Assembly (NCBI GenBank): GCA_014730295.1
Contig: WJIN01000042.1
Span: forward strand, 1 to 33,983
Direction: 5' to 3'
DNA length: 33,983 bases
Origin: Promethearchaeota archaeon
GTDB taxonomy: Archaea > Asgardarchaeota > Lokiarchaeia > Sigynarchaeales > SOKP01
Shown: one piece after another, positions 1 to 7,704 of the stretch
Position numbering within the stretch: the stretch's first letter is position 1
Layout: every line of letters begins with the position of its first letter
Notes under the pieces: generated by a model
Seen by the model: the letters and a program-made list of their open reading frames with translations, nothing else
What the model was told of the DNA's origin: nothing
Databases searched by the model: none
Program-made: the position numbers and the translations under genes

Positions 1-140
1 CATCAACCCTCTTTGAAGGAGGAATCTTTTCTACGGAAGTGGAAGGGATTTTCTACGACACACAGTCCTGAGATATGCCCACCAGCTAACGCTTAGCGGA
101 CTCGTAGGAATCCCCGTCCTTTAGGGCGAGGAGACTTCAA
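1..140 (+). mobile_element. Right end of an IS200/IS605-family element (partial)
   Basis: The first 140 bases have the look of the 3' end of a tnpB-type element: a short open frame running in from outside the window, then a closing hairpin and a TTCAA-like terminus. The closing hairpin is at 112-131 (arm CCCCGTCC, loop TTTA, arm GGGCGAGG), which is characteristic of IS605 right ends. A frame open from base 1 reaches a TAG at 94-96 and could be the last 31 codons of TnpB. A second frame ends at a TGA at about 69-71, so the reading frame of the transposon protein is not settled. The rest of the element lies upstream, outside the window. The right boundary at about 140 is an inference from the hairpin position. 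Confidence 0.65.
51..140 (+). ncRNA. Candidate omega-RNA (TnpB guide RNA) scaffold
   Basis: Three nested or consecutive helices can be drawn. An outer stem pairs 51-58 (TTCTACGA) with 102-109 (TCGTAGGA), eight pairs including one G-U. Inside it is a perfect stem GCTAA (85-89) with TTAGC (93-97) and a CGC loop. After it comes the terminal hairpin at 112-131. In known TnpB systems the guide RNA scaffold overlaps the 3' end of tnpB and the element's right end, and the guide is the sequence just beyond the boundary. If this element is active, the guide would be read from about 141-160. The structure is seen in the sequence; the role is inferred by analogy. Confidence 0.5.
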
Positions 141-346
141 TTTAGTCATACTATTTCTTTTCTTAAAATCTCATTCTTATAATCATATATATTTTATAAA
201 TTAGATAAATTCACAGCTATTTAGAGCGAAAGATGTAGTCTTAAATTCCTTCTAAATTGGTATTTCCTATTATAGAACAAAACAAACATCCATCCAATAG
301 ATGAAAATATAAGAAATAGTGAATAAAATTGAAAATATCTAAGTTC

Positions 347-640
347 TTATTCGGATTTGGGATTCTCTTCTTCTTTCTTTTGTTTTTCCGACCCTTTCTC
401 AAACATATCCAAGATGACTTCCAGGTTCAAATTATTAAATGCCTCAAATCCAAGGTCAAAAAGATTCTTCACGGAATCTTGTGCCATATCACTCAATCCC
501 GTATCAACGTCCAATTGACTTAAGAGATCCTTTACGTCGTCTTTTGTGAAATCAAGAGGATTTTCGTTTCTAAATTGTTCTATCAGTTTCGCAATATCGA
601 TATTCGATTTGCTAAATCTATATTCTGGCTCTTTATCCAT
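347..640 (-). CDS. Small acidic hypothetical protein
   Basis: This gene encodes 97 residues if translation starts at the ATG at 640. A GTG three codons upstream (649) keeps the frame open, but its GTGAGA sequence sits just ahead of the ATG and looks like a Shine-Dalgarno site, so the ATG is preferred. The protein is highly charged and predicted mostly helical, with no membrane segment, no cysteine pairs and no family I recognise. The C-terminus is a lysine/glutamate-rich tail. It is the last gene of a minus-strand run with the degenerate acyltransferase at 669-1343, separated by under 30 bases, so the two are probably co-transcribed. Function unknown. Confidence 0.6.
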   Translation of the reverse strand: MDKEPEYRFSKSNIDIAKLIEQFRNENPLDFTKDDVKDLLSQLDVDTGLSDMAQDSVKNLFDLGFEAFNNLNLEVILDMFEKGSEKQKKEEENPKSE

Positions 641-668
641 TTGTCTCACATTTATTTATAATATTTTG

Positions 669-1343
669 TTATTCTCTTAATTTTAAAGCATCGATTATTT
701 TTATGATTCCTTCTGCTAATTCATAGCGTTGATCTCTATATTTATCTCTATTCAATTTTTTTTCGATGTTTAACGGATTGCCAACGCGCACTACTAAACC
801 ATCAATGTCAATCATATTAAAAATTTTAGTTTTTCGCGTGACCACTGCTACTGGAATGATGGGGGCATCTCCCGCTATAGCGAACTTGATTATTGAAGCC
901 ATAGCTTTTACTTGTGTCTCCTCATCCAATTTAGATGGAGGGGTCATCGCTACGAGATCGTTTTTTTGGTTTAGATATTCGAAAACATTATCAATCGGTT
1001 CTTGATCGTCTTTACTTTCTGTACTTCGAAACATCCCAAGCGTTTTTAATATTGGACCATAGACTTGATGGCGTATCAATTTTGGATCTAACATAAAGTG
1101 AATTTGTCTGCCTGATAATTGAATAATTGCCATCATATCGCGAAGAACATTATCACTAATAGTAGTTAGAATGGCCTTGTCGTGTAAGGGAATTTTTTCC
1201 TTTCCCTCTATCTTTAATCCTGCAAATGTTTCTAATGCCAGTCCTGTGATCCCATTGGTCAGCCCGTACAAGACTTTATTAAAATTTTCTCGACCACCAA
1301 TTTTACCAAACATATCACTTCCTTTTTCTTCTGCTTCTGTCAT
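669..1343 (-). CDS. Degenerate PlsC/LPLAT-fold acyltransferase-like protein
   Basis: The 224-residue protein follows the layout of 1-acylglycerol-3-phosphate acyltransferases, but the catalytic motifs are replaced. Where the family has NHxxxxD, this protein reads SDNVLRD (D64 to D69), so the catalytic histidine is an aspartate. Where it has FPEGTRS, this protein reads MTPPSKL (133-139). The following stretch, ending in APIIPVAVV (160-168), still matches the family's VPIVPVAV strand. It is therefore probably a non-catalytic lipid-binding or regulatory paralogue, or a divergent enzyme. A clear GGAGG site lies about 7 bases before the ATG. It is followed by the small gene at 347-640 and preceded by the one at 1365-1568, a likely operon. 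The fold call is good; loss of activity is inferred. Confidence 0.7.
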   Translation of the reverse strand: MTEAEEKGSDMFGKIGGRENFNKVLYGLTNGITGLALETFAGLKIEGKEKIPLHDKAILTTISDNVLRDMMAIIQLSGRQIHFMLDPKLIRHQVYGPILKTLGMFRSTESKDDQEPIDNVFEYLNQKNDLVAMTPPSKLDEETQVKAMASIIKFAIAGDAPIIPVAVVTRKTKIFNMIDIDGLVVRVGNPLNIEKKLNRDKYRDQRYELAEGIIKIIDALKLRE

Positions 1344-1364
1344 ATTAGTTCCTCCTTTTTTCTA

Positions 1365-1568
1365 TTATAGTTTGTAAATAAATTCATTTACCTCTTCCAT
1401 ACGTTTTTCATAATATTCTTTTAACTCAGTCTCCGATACAAATGTTGGAATCACTTTCTCCGAAAACACATCAAATAGAGTTGATAACTTCATTTGATGT
1501 TGAGCTGTTCCTAAAAATTCCTCCCCAATATTTCTCAGCTGATTTAGAAAATCTTTTAATTCTTCCAT
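1365..1568 (-). CDS. Small helical hypothetical protein
   Basis: About 67 residues from the ATG at 1568. The open frame extends upstream to a GTG at 1631, but those extra 21 residues are asparagine/isoleucine-rich and look like translated AT-rich leader, so the internal ATG is preferred. The product is amphipathic and helical, with heptad-like leucines near the N-terminus (ELKDFLNQL) and an acidic C-terminus, suggesting a coiled-coil or helical-bundle adaptor. It has no recognised family. It ends 21 bases before the start of the degenerate acyltransferase and is probably transcribed with it. Function unknown. Confidence 0.5.
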   Translation of the reverse strand: MEELKDFLNQLRNIGEEFLGTAQHQMKLSTLFDVFSEKVIPTFVSETELKEYYEKRMEEVNEFIYKL

Positions 1569-1884
1569 TTTATCTCTTAGGATACGATAATTATTATTAA
1601 AGATGAAATTACTATATATTGTGTTTAGCACCCGTGTGGGTTATACGAATAAAGCTAATTTCATTTATAAAGGTTTTAATATGATTCAAATTATTATCAA
1701 TTTCTAAAATACGGATACGGGTCCTCCATTCAGGAGAATGGCTGGTTTATGGATTACATACTCTTTAAGAGTTGATTTTATTTATGAAAAATGCTGAAAC
1801 TAGATAGTTTTTAATTTGTTTATTTGTGAATTGTGGACGGGAAAAGAAGTAATATTTTAGGGGTTAAAATACAAAAAATTAAGT
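1569..1884. other. Gene-free stretch with small hairpins
   Basis: About 316 bases with no convincing coding frame. It is the upstream region of the minus-strand genes at 347-1568 and the downstream region of the activator gene at 1885-2913. It holds two short perfect hairpins: ACCC-GTGT-GGGT near 1630-1641, and CCATTC (1726-1731) with GAATGG (1736-1741) around an AGGA loop. The second lies 144 bases past the end of the activator gene and may belong to its 3' end or to the downstream promoter. Otherwise AT-rich. Confidence 0.4.
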
Positions 1885-2913
1885 TTAGAATACTTCCCAT
1901 TTTCCGCATCGAGAACCCCAACGTGCGACAATTTCGTTGCCTTTTTCTGGCATCCGGACTTGAACAATCTCACAATTATTTGGACAATCTCCACAATGAA
2001 AGGTAGAGGTCTTGAATTCGACTTCTGTTACATCAAGTCCTCTAAATGACGTTTCATGTCCGTGATCTAAATAATAATCTCGAACAAGAATACTCATCCC
2101 TAATGCGCCCATAAGGACGTTGTATTTTGGCACGATGACTTTATAGCCTAAATGTCGTTCAAATGCTTTAACAATTCCTTCATTAAATGAAACTCCTCCT
2201 TGAAATACGACGGGTTCTTCCAAATCTTTTCCTTTAGCAAGATTATTAAGGTAATTTCGAACTAAGGAATCACATAGTCCCGCAATTATATCCTCTTTGG
2301 AATGACCCGCATTTTGCTTATGAATCATATCGGATTCTGCGAATACAGTACATCGACCAGCGATTGAAACTGGGCTATTAGATTTAACTGCATACTCTCC
2401 AAACTCCTCTATGGGGATATTTAATCGGGCCGCTTGATGATCTAAGAAAGATCCGGTGCCTGCCGCGCATACGGAATTCATTGCGAAATCCACGATGATC
2501 CCATCCCGAAGAATAATAATTTTACTATCTTGTCCACCAATTTCCAGAATTGTACGGACATTAGGATACATTGATTGCGTTGCAACAGCATGAGCGATGA
2601 TTTCAGTTTTTGCCAAATCCCCGCCGATTACTGCTTTTGTTAAGTATCGTGCTGATCCTGTCGTTCCCACTGACCTAATCGCATAATTCTGCAATTTTTC
2701 CTCATTTTCTATATGCTCTCTAAGTTTTGAGATCCCTACTTTCACAGAATCAATCGGAGAGCCTTGATTTCGTAAAAATACATGACTTAAGACATTGCCA
2801 TCAAGATCCATTAATACGAATTTACAAGAGACGCTTCCAACATCTATTCCAAGAAACGCGTCCTCTTTGTTATCTTTAGTTTGAATCTTATCTGTTGCTT
2901 GCACTTGTACCAT
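1885..2913 (-). CDS. 2-hydroxyacyl-CoA dehydratase activator-type ATPase (BcrAD/BadFG family)
   Basis: Members of this ASKHA-fold family hydrolyse ATP to inject an electron into 2-hydroxyacyl-CoA dehydratases or benzoyl-CoA reductases, using a [4Fe-4S] cluster shared by two subunits. The 342 residues show the phosphate-1 motif GIDVGSVS (22-29), the GGQDSK motif (126-131), and the two expected cluster cysteines, C149 in CAAGTG and C188 in GRCTVFAESD. Beyond the usual ~260-residue domain there is a C-terminal extension with CGDCPNNC (C307, C310, C314) and C336. This resembles the linker found in large fused activase-related proteins. Two separate genes, at 6234-7433 and 13540-14616, look like the missing partners. 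The true substrate is unknown. Confidence 0.88.
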   Translation of the reverse strand: MVQVQATDKIQTKDNKEDAFLGIDVGSVSCKFVLMDLDGNVLSHVFLRNQGSPIDSVKVGISKLREHIENEEKLQNYAIRSVGTTGSARYLTKAVIGGDLAKTEIIAHAVATQSMYPNVRTILEIGGQDSKIIILRDGIIVDFAMNSVCAAGTGSFLDHQAARLNIPIEEFGEYAVKSNSPVSIAGRCTVFAESDMIHKQNAGHSKEDIIAGLCDSLVRNYLNNLAKGKDLEEPVVFQGGVSFNEGIVKAFERHLGYKVIVPKYNVLMGALGMSILVRDYYLDHGHETSFRGLDVTEVEFKTSTFHCGDCPNNCEIVQVRMPEKGNEIVARWGSRCGKWEVF

Positions 2914-3240
2914 CTTTCTTTCTCAACTTTTAATAGGTTATATATTATTTACTTGATTTATTTTGGGTATGCATCAAATTTGAAAAGCTCTAATGAGAAT
3001 TCATACTCAATTTGAATTCATATTTATTACTCTATAATAAGAGTAGATTATTAATTATTTTACTTAAATACTCTTTTTATTAAAAAACGCATCTTACCTT
3101 TTAAAAGACATCGTTCCTTTCAAACTATCAAAAATATTATTTTTAAGAATTAAGAAAAAGTAATTCTGAACTATTTTGCAATCAAATCAATAAAGTAAAT
3201 AATCTCGGATATAATAGATTTGAAGTGAGAATTTTACTCT
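2914..3240. other. Upstream region of the activator gene, with an 18-bp inverted repeat
   Basis: About 327 AT-rich bases between two minus-strand genes, so it holds the promoter of the activator gene and the 3' end of the 7TM gene pair. I see a perfect inverted repeat TACTCT (3028-3033) and AGAGTA (3040-3045) with a six-base spacer. Two copies of a GAATTCAT sequence lie near 2996-3020. These could be regulator sites or an RNA hairpin. No gene is convincing here. Confidence 0.35.
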
Positions 3241-4320
3241 TTAGCTAAGCATATTATCTACTATATCTTCTATTGGAGAAAATACTTTAAGATTTCCTCG
3301 CCAATCGGGCAGAATATGATCATACAATGTTTCTATTCGAGAGACTAATTTGCTAAGAAATAGTTTGTGTAATCGGAGGACCTCATCACTGATGATAATT
3401 CCATACAAATGATCACCTGAGTATACGATAATGTTTTTATTATCCCTTTGGATAATAGAATAATCCATCCCAGACACTATATTATCCAAAATCATTTCGA
3501 TCCCCACAATCCCCCCTGATTTGAGTGATTCTTTAGAATAATCTTCCTCACTACTCATATTTTTGTTATAAATTAACAATCCAGATTTGTGAGCGAGCAA
3601 GATAGACTCTATTTTCTCTTTCCAATGTAGTTCAGAAAGAGATGATATCGAGGTGAAAAACAGAAAAAGAAGCAAGATCCCAATAATTTGAAAAATGTTA
3701 CCAGCTAATCGAAATGATAGATTTAATTGGGATACAACTAATCGTGTAGTTAGCTGATACCCAATGGCAACAAAAACAGTTCCGATTGAGAATTCAATCA
3801 AATCTGCTCTAAATTTCCTATTCTTGATTTCTAAATAATAACTCCCCTTTAGTCTTTTAATATAAAAAACCATATAGATAAAGAATAGAATCCAGAATAA
3901 TGTGGAAAAGGTTGCGGCTAATTGAAAATCGATGAAATTGAATATGATAAAAATAAGAAATAAAATGACATAAATCGTAGAAAATAGAAATCTTTTATAG
4001 AAGTTGATCTTTCTCTCCGTCAAAAAAATAAACATAAAGGCGCCAAATATCCCTATGGAAAAAGCAATGGTTAATACAATATTTCCTTTCGAGGCTGAGG
4101 AAATATAATGATCTGCAATTACTATAAAGAACCACATAAAACTATATCCTAAAAATAGAAACAGAAAACCCCTATCTCCATAGAGATCTAATTTTCTTTC
4201 TTTTTCTCTTAATTTTCTCCATAATAAGAAAGATAATTCTATAAGAAGAAAAAAAGTAATCCACTCTATAACAATGATTACATCCTTGAGAGCACCTTCA
4301 ATTACAAATTGAGTTATCAT
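3241..4320 (-). CDS. 7TM protein with C-terminal longin/roadblock-like cytosolic domain (second of pair)
   Basis: The 359 residues contain seven hydrophobic segments, at about 11-34, 51-70, 80-100, 110-129, 136-154, 172-192 and 205-223, followed by a soluble domain at 232-359. That domain reads as strand (LLAHKSGLLIYNKN), helix (GIVGIEMILDNIVSG), three strands (YSIIQ, NIIVYS, LYGIIIS) and a long helix (HKLFLSKLVSRIETLY). This is the order expected for longin/roadblock folds, which commonly regulate small GTPases. The gene starts 17 bases after the stop of the similar gene at 4338-5468, with AAGAGA ahead of the ATG, so they form an operon. The Ras-like GTPase is next door on the opposite strand. 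Receptor function is an inference; the ligand is unknown. Confidence 0.72.
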   Translation of the reverse strand: MITQFVIEGALKDVIIVIEWITFFLLIELSFLLWRKLREKERKLDLYGDRGFLFLFLGYSFMWFFIVIADHYISSASKGNIVLTIAFSIGIFGAFMFIFLTERKINFYKRFLFSTIYVILFLIFIIFNFIDFQLAATFSTLFWILFFIYMVFYIKRLKGSYYLEIKNRKFRADLIEFSIGTVFVAIGYQLTTRLVVSQLNLSFRLAGNIFQIIGILLLFLFFTSISSLSELHWKEKIESILLAHKSGLLIYNKNMSSEEDYSKESLKSGGIVGIEMILDNIVSGMDYSIIQRDNKNIIVYSGDHLYGIIISDEVLRLHKLFLSKLVSRIETLYDHILPDWRGNLKVFSPIEDIVDNMLS

Positions 4321-4337
4321 AGTTCTCTTATATATGA

Positions 4338-5468
4338 TTAATTGGTCAGTTCTATAATTGAGTTATCAAAACTTTGTATTATCTTTTTCTTATCTTCAAA
4401 TGTAAGATCTTTATTATTTAGGATTGGGCTGAACCTATTTTGGAATTTCTGTTTGATCTGATGTAAAAAATAATCAATAGATTTCAGTTCTTTAGACACT
4501 ATCAAGCAATATATCAACTCCGAAAACTGGTTTTTACCCCGAGAGATTATAAATTTGATTTTCCCATGTATGATCTTCTTGACTTCCTCTTCTTTATCCA
4601 TTAAATCAGATATGATTTTTTCAATATTAATAATTCCTTTAGAAAAGAGGATTTCTTTTACATCATCATCAGAAAAAGCTTCTATAGGGATATTTCCTGT
4701 ATTTACCCGATCTTTAGTGAAATTATAGGAGTATAAAATCCTTTCGGTATTCTTATTAATAATAAATAAATTGAGGATATTTTCTTGCCAATAGAATTCT
4801 AATAAAACAGGAAAATTATAGCTACCAAAATAAAGGAATAAAAGTCCAACTAATATAACGGGTATACTTATTATATCAGCTAAAAATCTGCCAAAGTCTC
4901 TATACAAAACTATAAATTCTTCCGCGCCAAATATTATTGAACTAAGAACAATCATCTCTCCAGTAAAAATAAGGAGTATTCTTTTTCTTAATCTCCCGCG
5001 AGCCATTTTTGCTACTTTGTAATGGAAGTAAGCAAAAAAACTTCCCCCAAGGATGATGCTAATGGTAATTAAAATATATTCTATTATATCTAATTCTGTT
5101 ATTAATAAGAGTACAGAAATTATTAATGTTATAATGACTAAGATTCGAGGTATTCTTATGTCTATTATTATATCGAATTTTTTTAATGATACAATTATTA
5201 AAAAAGAAAGAGCTGCAAGAACAATAAGAATGTGACTTGTTTCCCATAGAATCTTCGCTATTGCTTCAACCTCAATGATATATCCTTTTATCATTCGCAA
5301 AAAGACCCCAGTTAAACCAAAAAATACTAAAAGCGCGTAAGCGAGAATAATTTTATTGTATCCAATTGATGTATCTTTTAATTTGTAATATTGATAAATA
5401 AGGTATGCACTTATTTGATATCCAATGAAAAGTACGACAAATAGAAAAGGGAAATAATATTCGTTCAC
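4338..5468 (-). CDS. 7TM protein with C-terminal longin/roadblock-like cytosolic domain (first of pair)
   Basis: A 376-residue paralogue of the next gene. Hydrophobic segments lie at about 5-27, 38-58, 72-95, 106-124, 128-150, 163-183 and 197-216. A cytosolic region at 227-376 begins with the same kind of strand pair (ILNLFIINKNTERILYSYN), then a helix (GIINIEKIISDLM), strands (KIKFIISRG, FSELIYCLIVS) and a final helix (IDYFLHQIKQKF). The start codon is a GTG at 5468. Its promoter must lie in the ~195 bases shared with the divergent GTPase. The fold of the C-terminal domain is judged from the pattern of strands and helices, not from a database match. A sensory or receptor role coupled to small GTPases is possible. 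Confidence 0.7.
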   Translation of the reverse strand: MNEYYFPFLFVVLFIGYQISAYLIYQYYKLKDTSIGYNKIILAYALLVFFGLTGVFLRMIKGYIIEVEAIAKILWETSHILIVLAALSFLIIVSLKKFDIIIDIRIPRILVIITLIISVLLLITELDIIEYILITISIILGGSFFAYFHYKVAKMARGRLRKRILLIFTGEMIVLSSIIFGAEEFIVLYRDFGRFLADIISIPVILVGLLFLYFGSYNFPVLLEFYWQENILNLFIINKNTERILYSYNFTKDRVNTGNIPIEAFSDDDVKEILFSKGIINIEKIISDLMDKEEEVKKIIHGKIKFIISRGKNQFSELIYCLIVSKELKSIDYFLHQIKQKFQNRFSPILNNKDLTFEDKKKIIQSFDNSIIELTN

Positions 5469-5663
5469 GGTTTTTTACCAATTTTTCGAAATAATTTTTT
5501 CTCTTAGTTATTCATATTTTGTTATTCTCTTTCTTAAAATTATCTATTGCTACTTGTATTTATAGCTATTGAAATAATCTGAAAATCTTTATTAAAGATA
5601 GAAAATATTTTTACTATATTCCAGCGGAACCGGAATTATCAAGTATGTGGTGTAAGAATAACT

Positions 5664-6191
5664 ATTGATGCGACTTTCAAACTTTTAATAATAGGAGAAA
5701 CACAAGTTGGGAAAACAGAACTCCTTCGTAGGTTTATCGGACATAATTTCGATGAAACCGTCCAACGTCTAATGGGAGTTAACCTAAGCATTAGACATAT
5801 AACCTACGACGAAAAGCGAATCCTTCTTCAAATATGGGATCTCGCGGGAAGTAGTCAATTTGAGTTTTTACTGCCCACCTATGCTCGGGGCTGTTCGGGA
5901 GCGATTCTCATGTACGATATTACGAATGAAAATTCTATTCTCAAATTAAAAGAATTTTATCAACTCTTTGAAAATGCTGTAAAAAATATCTCCCCTTTTC
6001 CCATTGTGGTAGTGGTTGGTTCCAAATTAGATTTGGAGGAAAAAAGGGAAGTATCTCAAAATAGGGCAATTGAAGTTTTTAGTACTAGTAGAATTTTTGA
6101 TTTTTTAGAATGCTCTTCGAAAACGGGAATGAATGTAGATAAAATTTTTAATATTCTACTTAAGGGCATAACTGAGCGTCTAAACATTTAG
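5664..6191 (+). CDS. Ras-like small GTPase with non-canonical start
   Basis: The frame is open from 5583 and encodes a Ras-superfamily GTPase. G1 is GETQVGKT (11-18, counting from ATT at 5664), G3 is WDLAGSSQF, the G4-like motif is GSKLD in place of GNKxD, and the G5-like motif is CSSKTG. The usual G2 threonine is missing: the switch I region reads RLMGVNLSI where relatives have STIGVDFKI, so leucine occupies the threonine position. The only in-frame ATG (5772) lies after the P-loop and would remove it. No ATG, GTG or TTG occurs in frame upstream. I chose ATT at 5664 because it leaves the normal ten-residue lead before the P-loop and gives 175 residues, a standard length. A sequencing frameshift after the ATG at 5645 is an alternative. 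Confidence 0.82.
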   Translation: MDATFKLLIIGETQVGKTELLRRFIGHNFDETVQRLMGVNLSIRHITYDEKRILLQIWDLAGSSQFEFLLPTYARGCSGAILMYDITNENSILKLKEFYQLFENAVKNISPFPIVVVVGSKLDLEEKREVSQNRAIEVFSTSRIFDFLECSSKTGMNVDKIFNILLKGITERLNI

Positions 6192-6233
6192 TAAAGATAT
6201 AATAAAATCCTCAATATTGAAAAATAATTGAAT

Positions 6234-7433
6234 TTATTTGGTTTCGATTAAATTCACGCATTCATTATAAAAGTTATTGCCACGCAGATCGTAAAGACTT
6301 TTTATGCCATCAAACTGGGCTTCTGATTTCTTATCTTGAATCCGCTTTTTGCGTCGAGAGTTCATTAAATCAACGAAGGCTTCTAATCTAGTCCTGAAAC
6401 CTTCTATCCCGCTTTGTTCATCGAAGGAGAAGTAAATTATAGGGAGATCATACTCCTTTTTTAAGTGATTCGTAATCAAGGTACGAGCTGTGACCTCAGG
6501 CATGCATGTGAAGGGATATTGATGGACAAACCCATCCAAGCCCGCTCGGGCATTATCGATATATTGTCCAATAACCCATACGCATTCCCCACCAATATCC
6601 ATTGGACAATACGGTTCTGCTAAATGTTCAAGCCATTTACGATGAAAGTTCACGTGTAATTTATGGGTAATCCAATCGTATAGACTTAGGCTCTGATATA
6701 ATTCCACTCCCATCTCGCCCAGTTTCCGCCGAATATCAAGATTTACATAGGGTTCCAAGGTGATATATATTTCCCCCGCGATACCGACCTTTAATGGGTT
6801 GCGAGACGTATCAATATCCAATTGATTGAAATCGTGTTTTATGACACTTTTAAAGTCTCGTAAACCTTTCAAATTGTTAGTCTCATCAAGTTTATGAAGG
6901 AGTCCTTCTACTATATCAGTTGTGTCACCTTGATTTTCTTCATAAGCGCGGAAGATTCCCTCAGCCGTTTGAATATCCTCGAGATATTTACATTTCTTGA
7001 GGAAAAAGATAACAGCTTTCACAAATTTTGAATATTGAAAGAGTCCCATATTTGGAGTGACTTGAAAGAGACTTTTCACCCAGCCAAAATCCAGTAAATC
7101 AGCCTGGTCAAGAGGAATTAACCGAAAATCTTTATAACCCACATCCCTTAAAATTCGCTCTTGCACACTGGCATAGAATCCGAATCGGCATGGTCCACAG
7201 TCAATTGCCATAATGATAGTATCGGCCCCCTTATCAAGAGCGCTTTTAAGCTCACCCAGTGTTGGTTTGAACGGAAAACAGACAAATTCAGGACTGTGCT
7301 TTACCCCGAACTTAACGAGATTTCTATTTACGGGTTCTGGTAGCACTACTTCCACACCAAGTGTTTCAATTAGCGTTTTAAAGGCGACCCAGCTTGTTCC
7401 CATACGAGGGAATGTCACTTTAGGAGAACTCAT
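6234..7433 (-). CDS. Cysteine-rich acyl-CoA dehydratase activase-related protein (HgdB/DUF2229-like)
   Basis: The 399-residue protein belongs to the group related to 2-hydroxyglutaryl-CoA dehydratase subunits and to the C-terminal half of large activase-related proteins. It opens with the family's KVTFPRMG-like strand (5-12). Conserved-looking cysteines are at C52 (FVCFPFKP), C79 and C82 (DCGPCRFG), C276 (EPYCPMD), C284 and C310 (FTCMPE). A late SFDEQSGIEGFRTRLEAF motif (336-353) matches the DEHSGEAGMLTRIESF motif of the gene at 13540-14616. These cysteines could hold an iron-sulfur cluster. It probably works with the activator ATPase at 1885-2913. It converges with the GTPase gene, 42 bases apart. 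Family membership is confident; the reaction is unknown. Confidence 0.8.
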   Translation of the reverse strand: MSSPKVTFPRMGTSWVAFKTLIETLGVEVVLPEPVNRNLVKFGVKHSPEFVCFPFKPTLGELKSALDKGADTIIMAIDCGPCRFGFYASVQERILRDVGYKDFRLIPLDQADLLDFGWVKSLFQVTPNMGLFQYSKFVKAVIFFLKKCKYLEDIQTAEGIFRAYEENQGDTTDIVEGLLHKLDETNNLKGLRDFKSVIKHDFNQLDIDTSRNPLKVGIAGEIYITLEPYVNLDIRRKLGEMGVELYQSLSLYDWITHKLHVNFHRKWLEHLAEPYCPMDIGGECVWVIGQYIDNARAGLDGFVHQYPFTCMPEVTARTLITNHLKKEYDLPIIYFSFDEQSGIEGFRTRLEAFVDLMNSRRKKRIQDKKSEAQFDGIKSLYDLRGNNFYNECVNLIETK

Positions 7434-7704
7434 TTTATTTGCTATAGTGTTATATGGGTATTATTTATGTTTGTATTAGAGAACTGAAGATTGCTTAAAA
7501 CAATTAATACGATTTATATAAATAAGTTTTTGAATAATTGCTTAAAAATAAAGTCAATAAGATAAAAATATTACGAGTATTATTCTTACACTCTCTATTT
7601 ATCTTTTTTTAGTATTCCAAAATCTCTTTCTATTAAATTTTTTATAGAATGACCCTTTTTGAGTATTTAACGTATTAGAGATCTATTATACAGATTTTAA
7701 AAAA

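Noticed and set aside
5772..6191. The GTPase starting at the ATG at 5772
   Set aside because: That start would remove the P-loop GETQVGKT, which is encoded in the same open frame just upstream.
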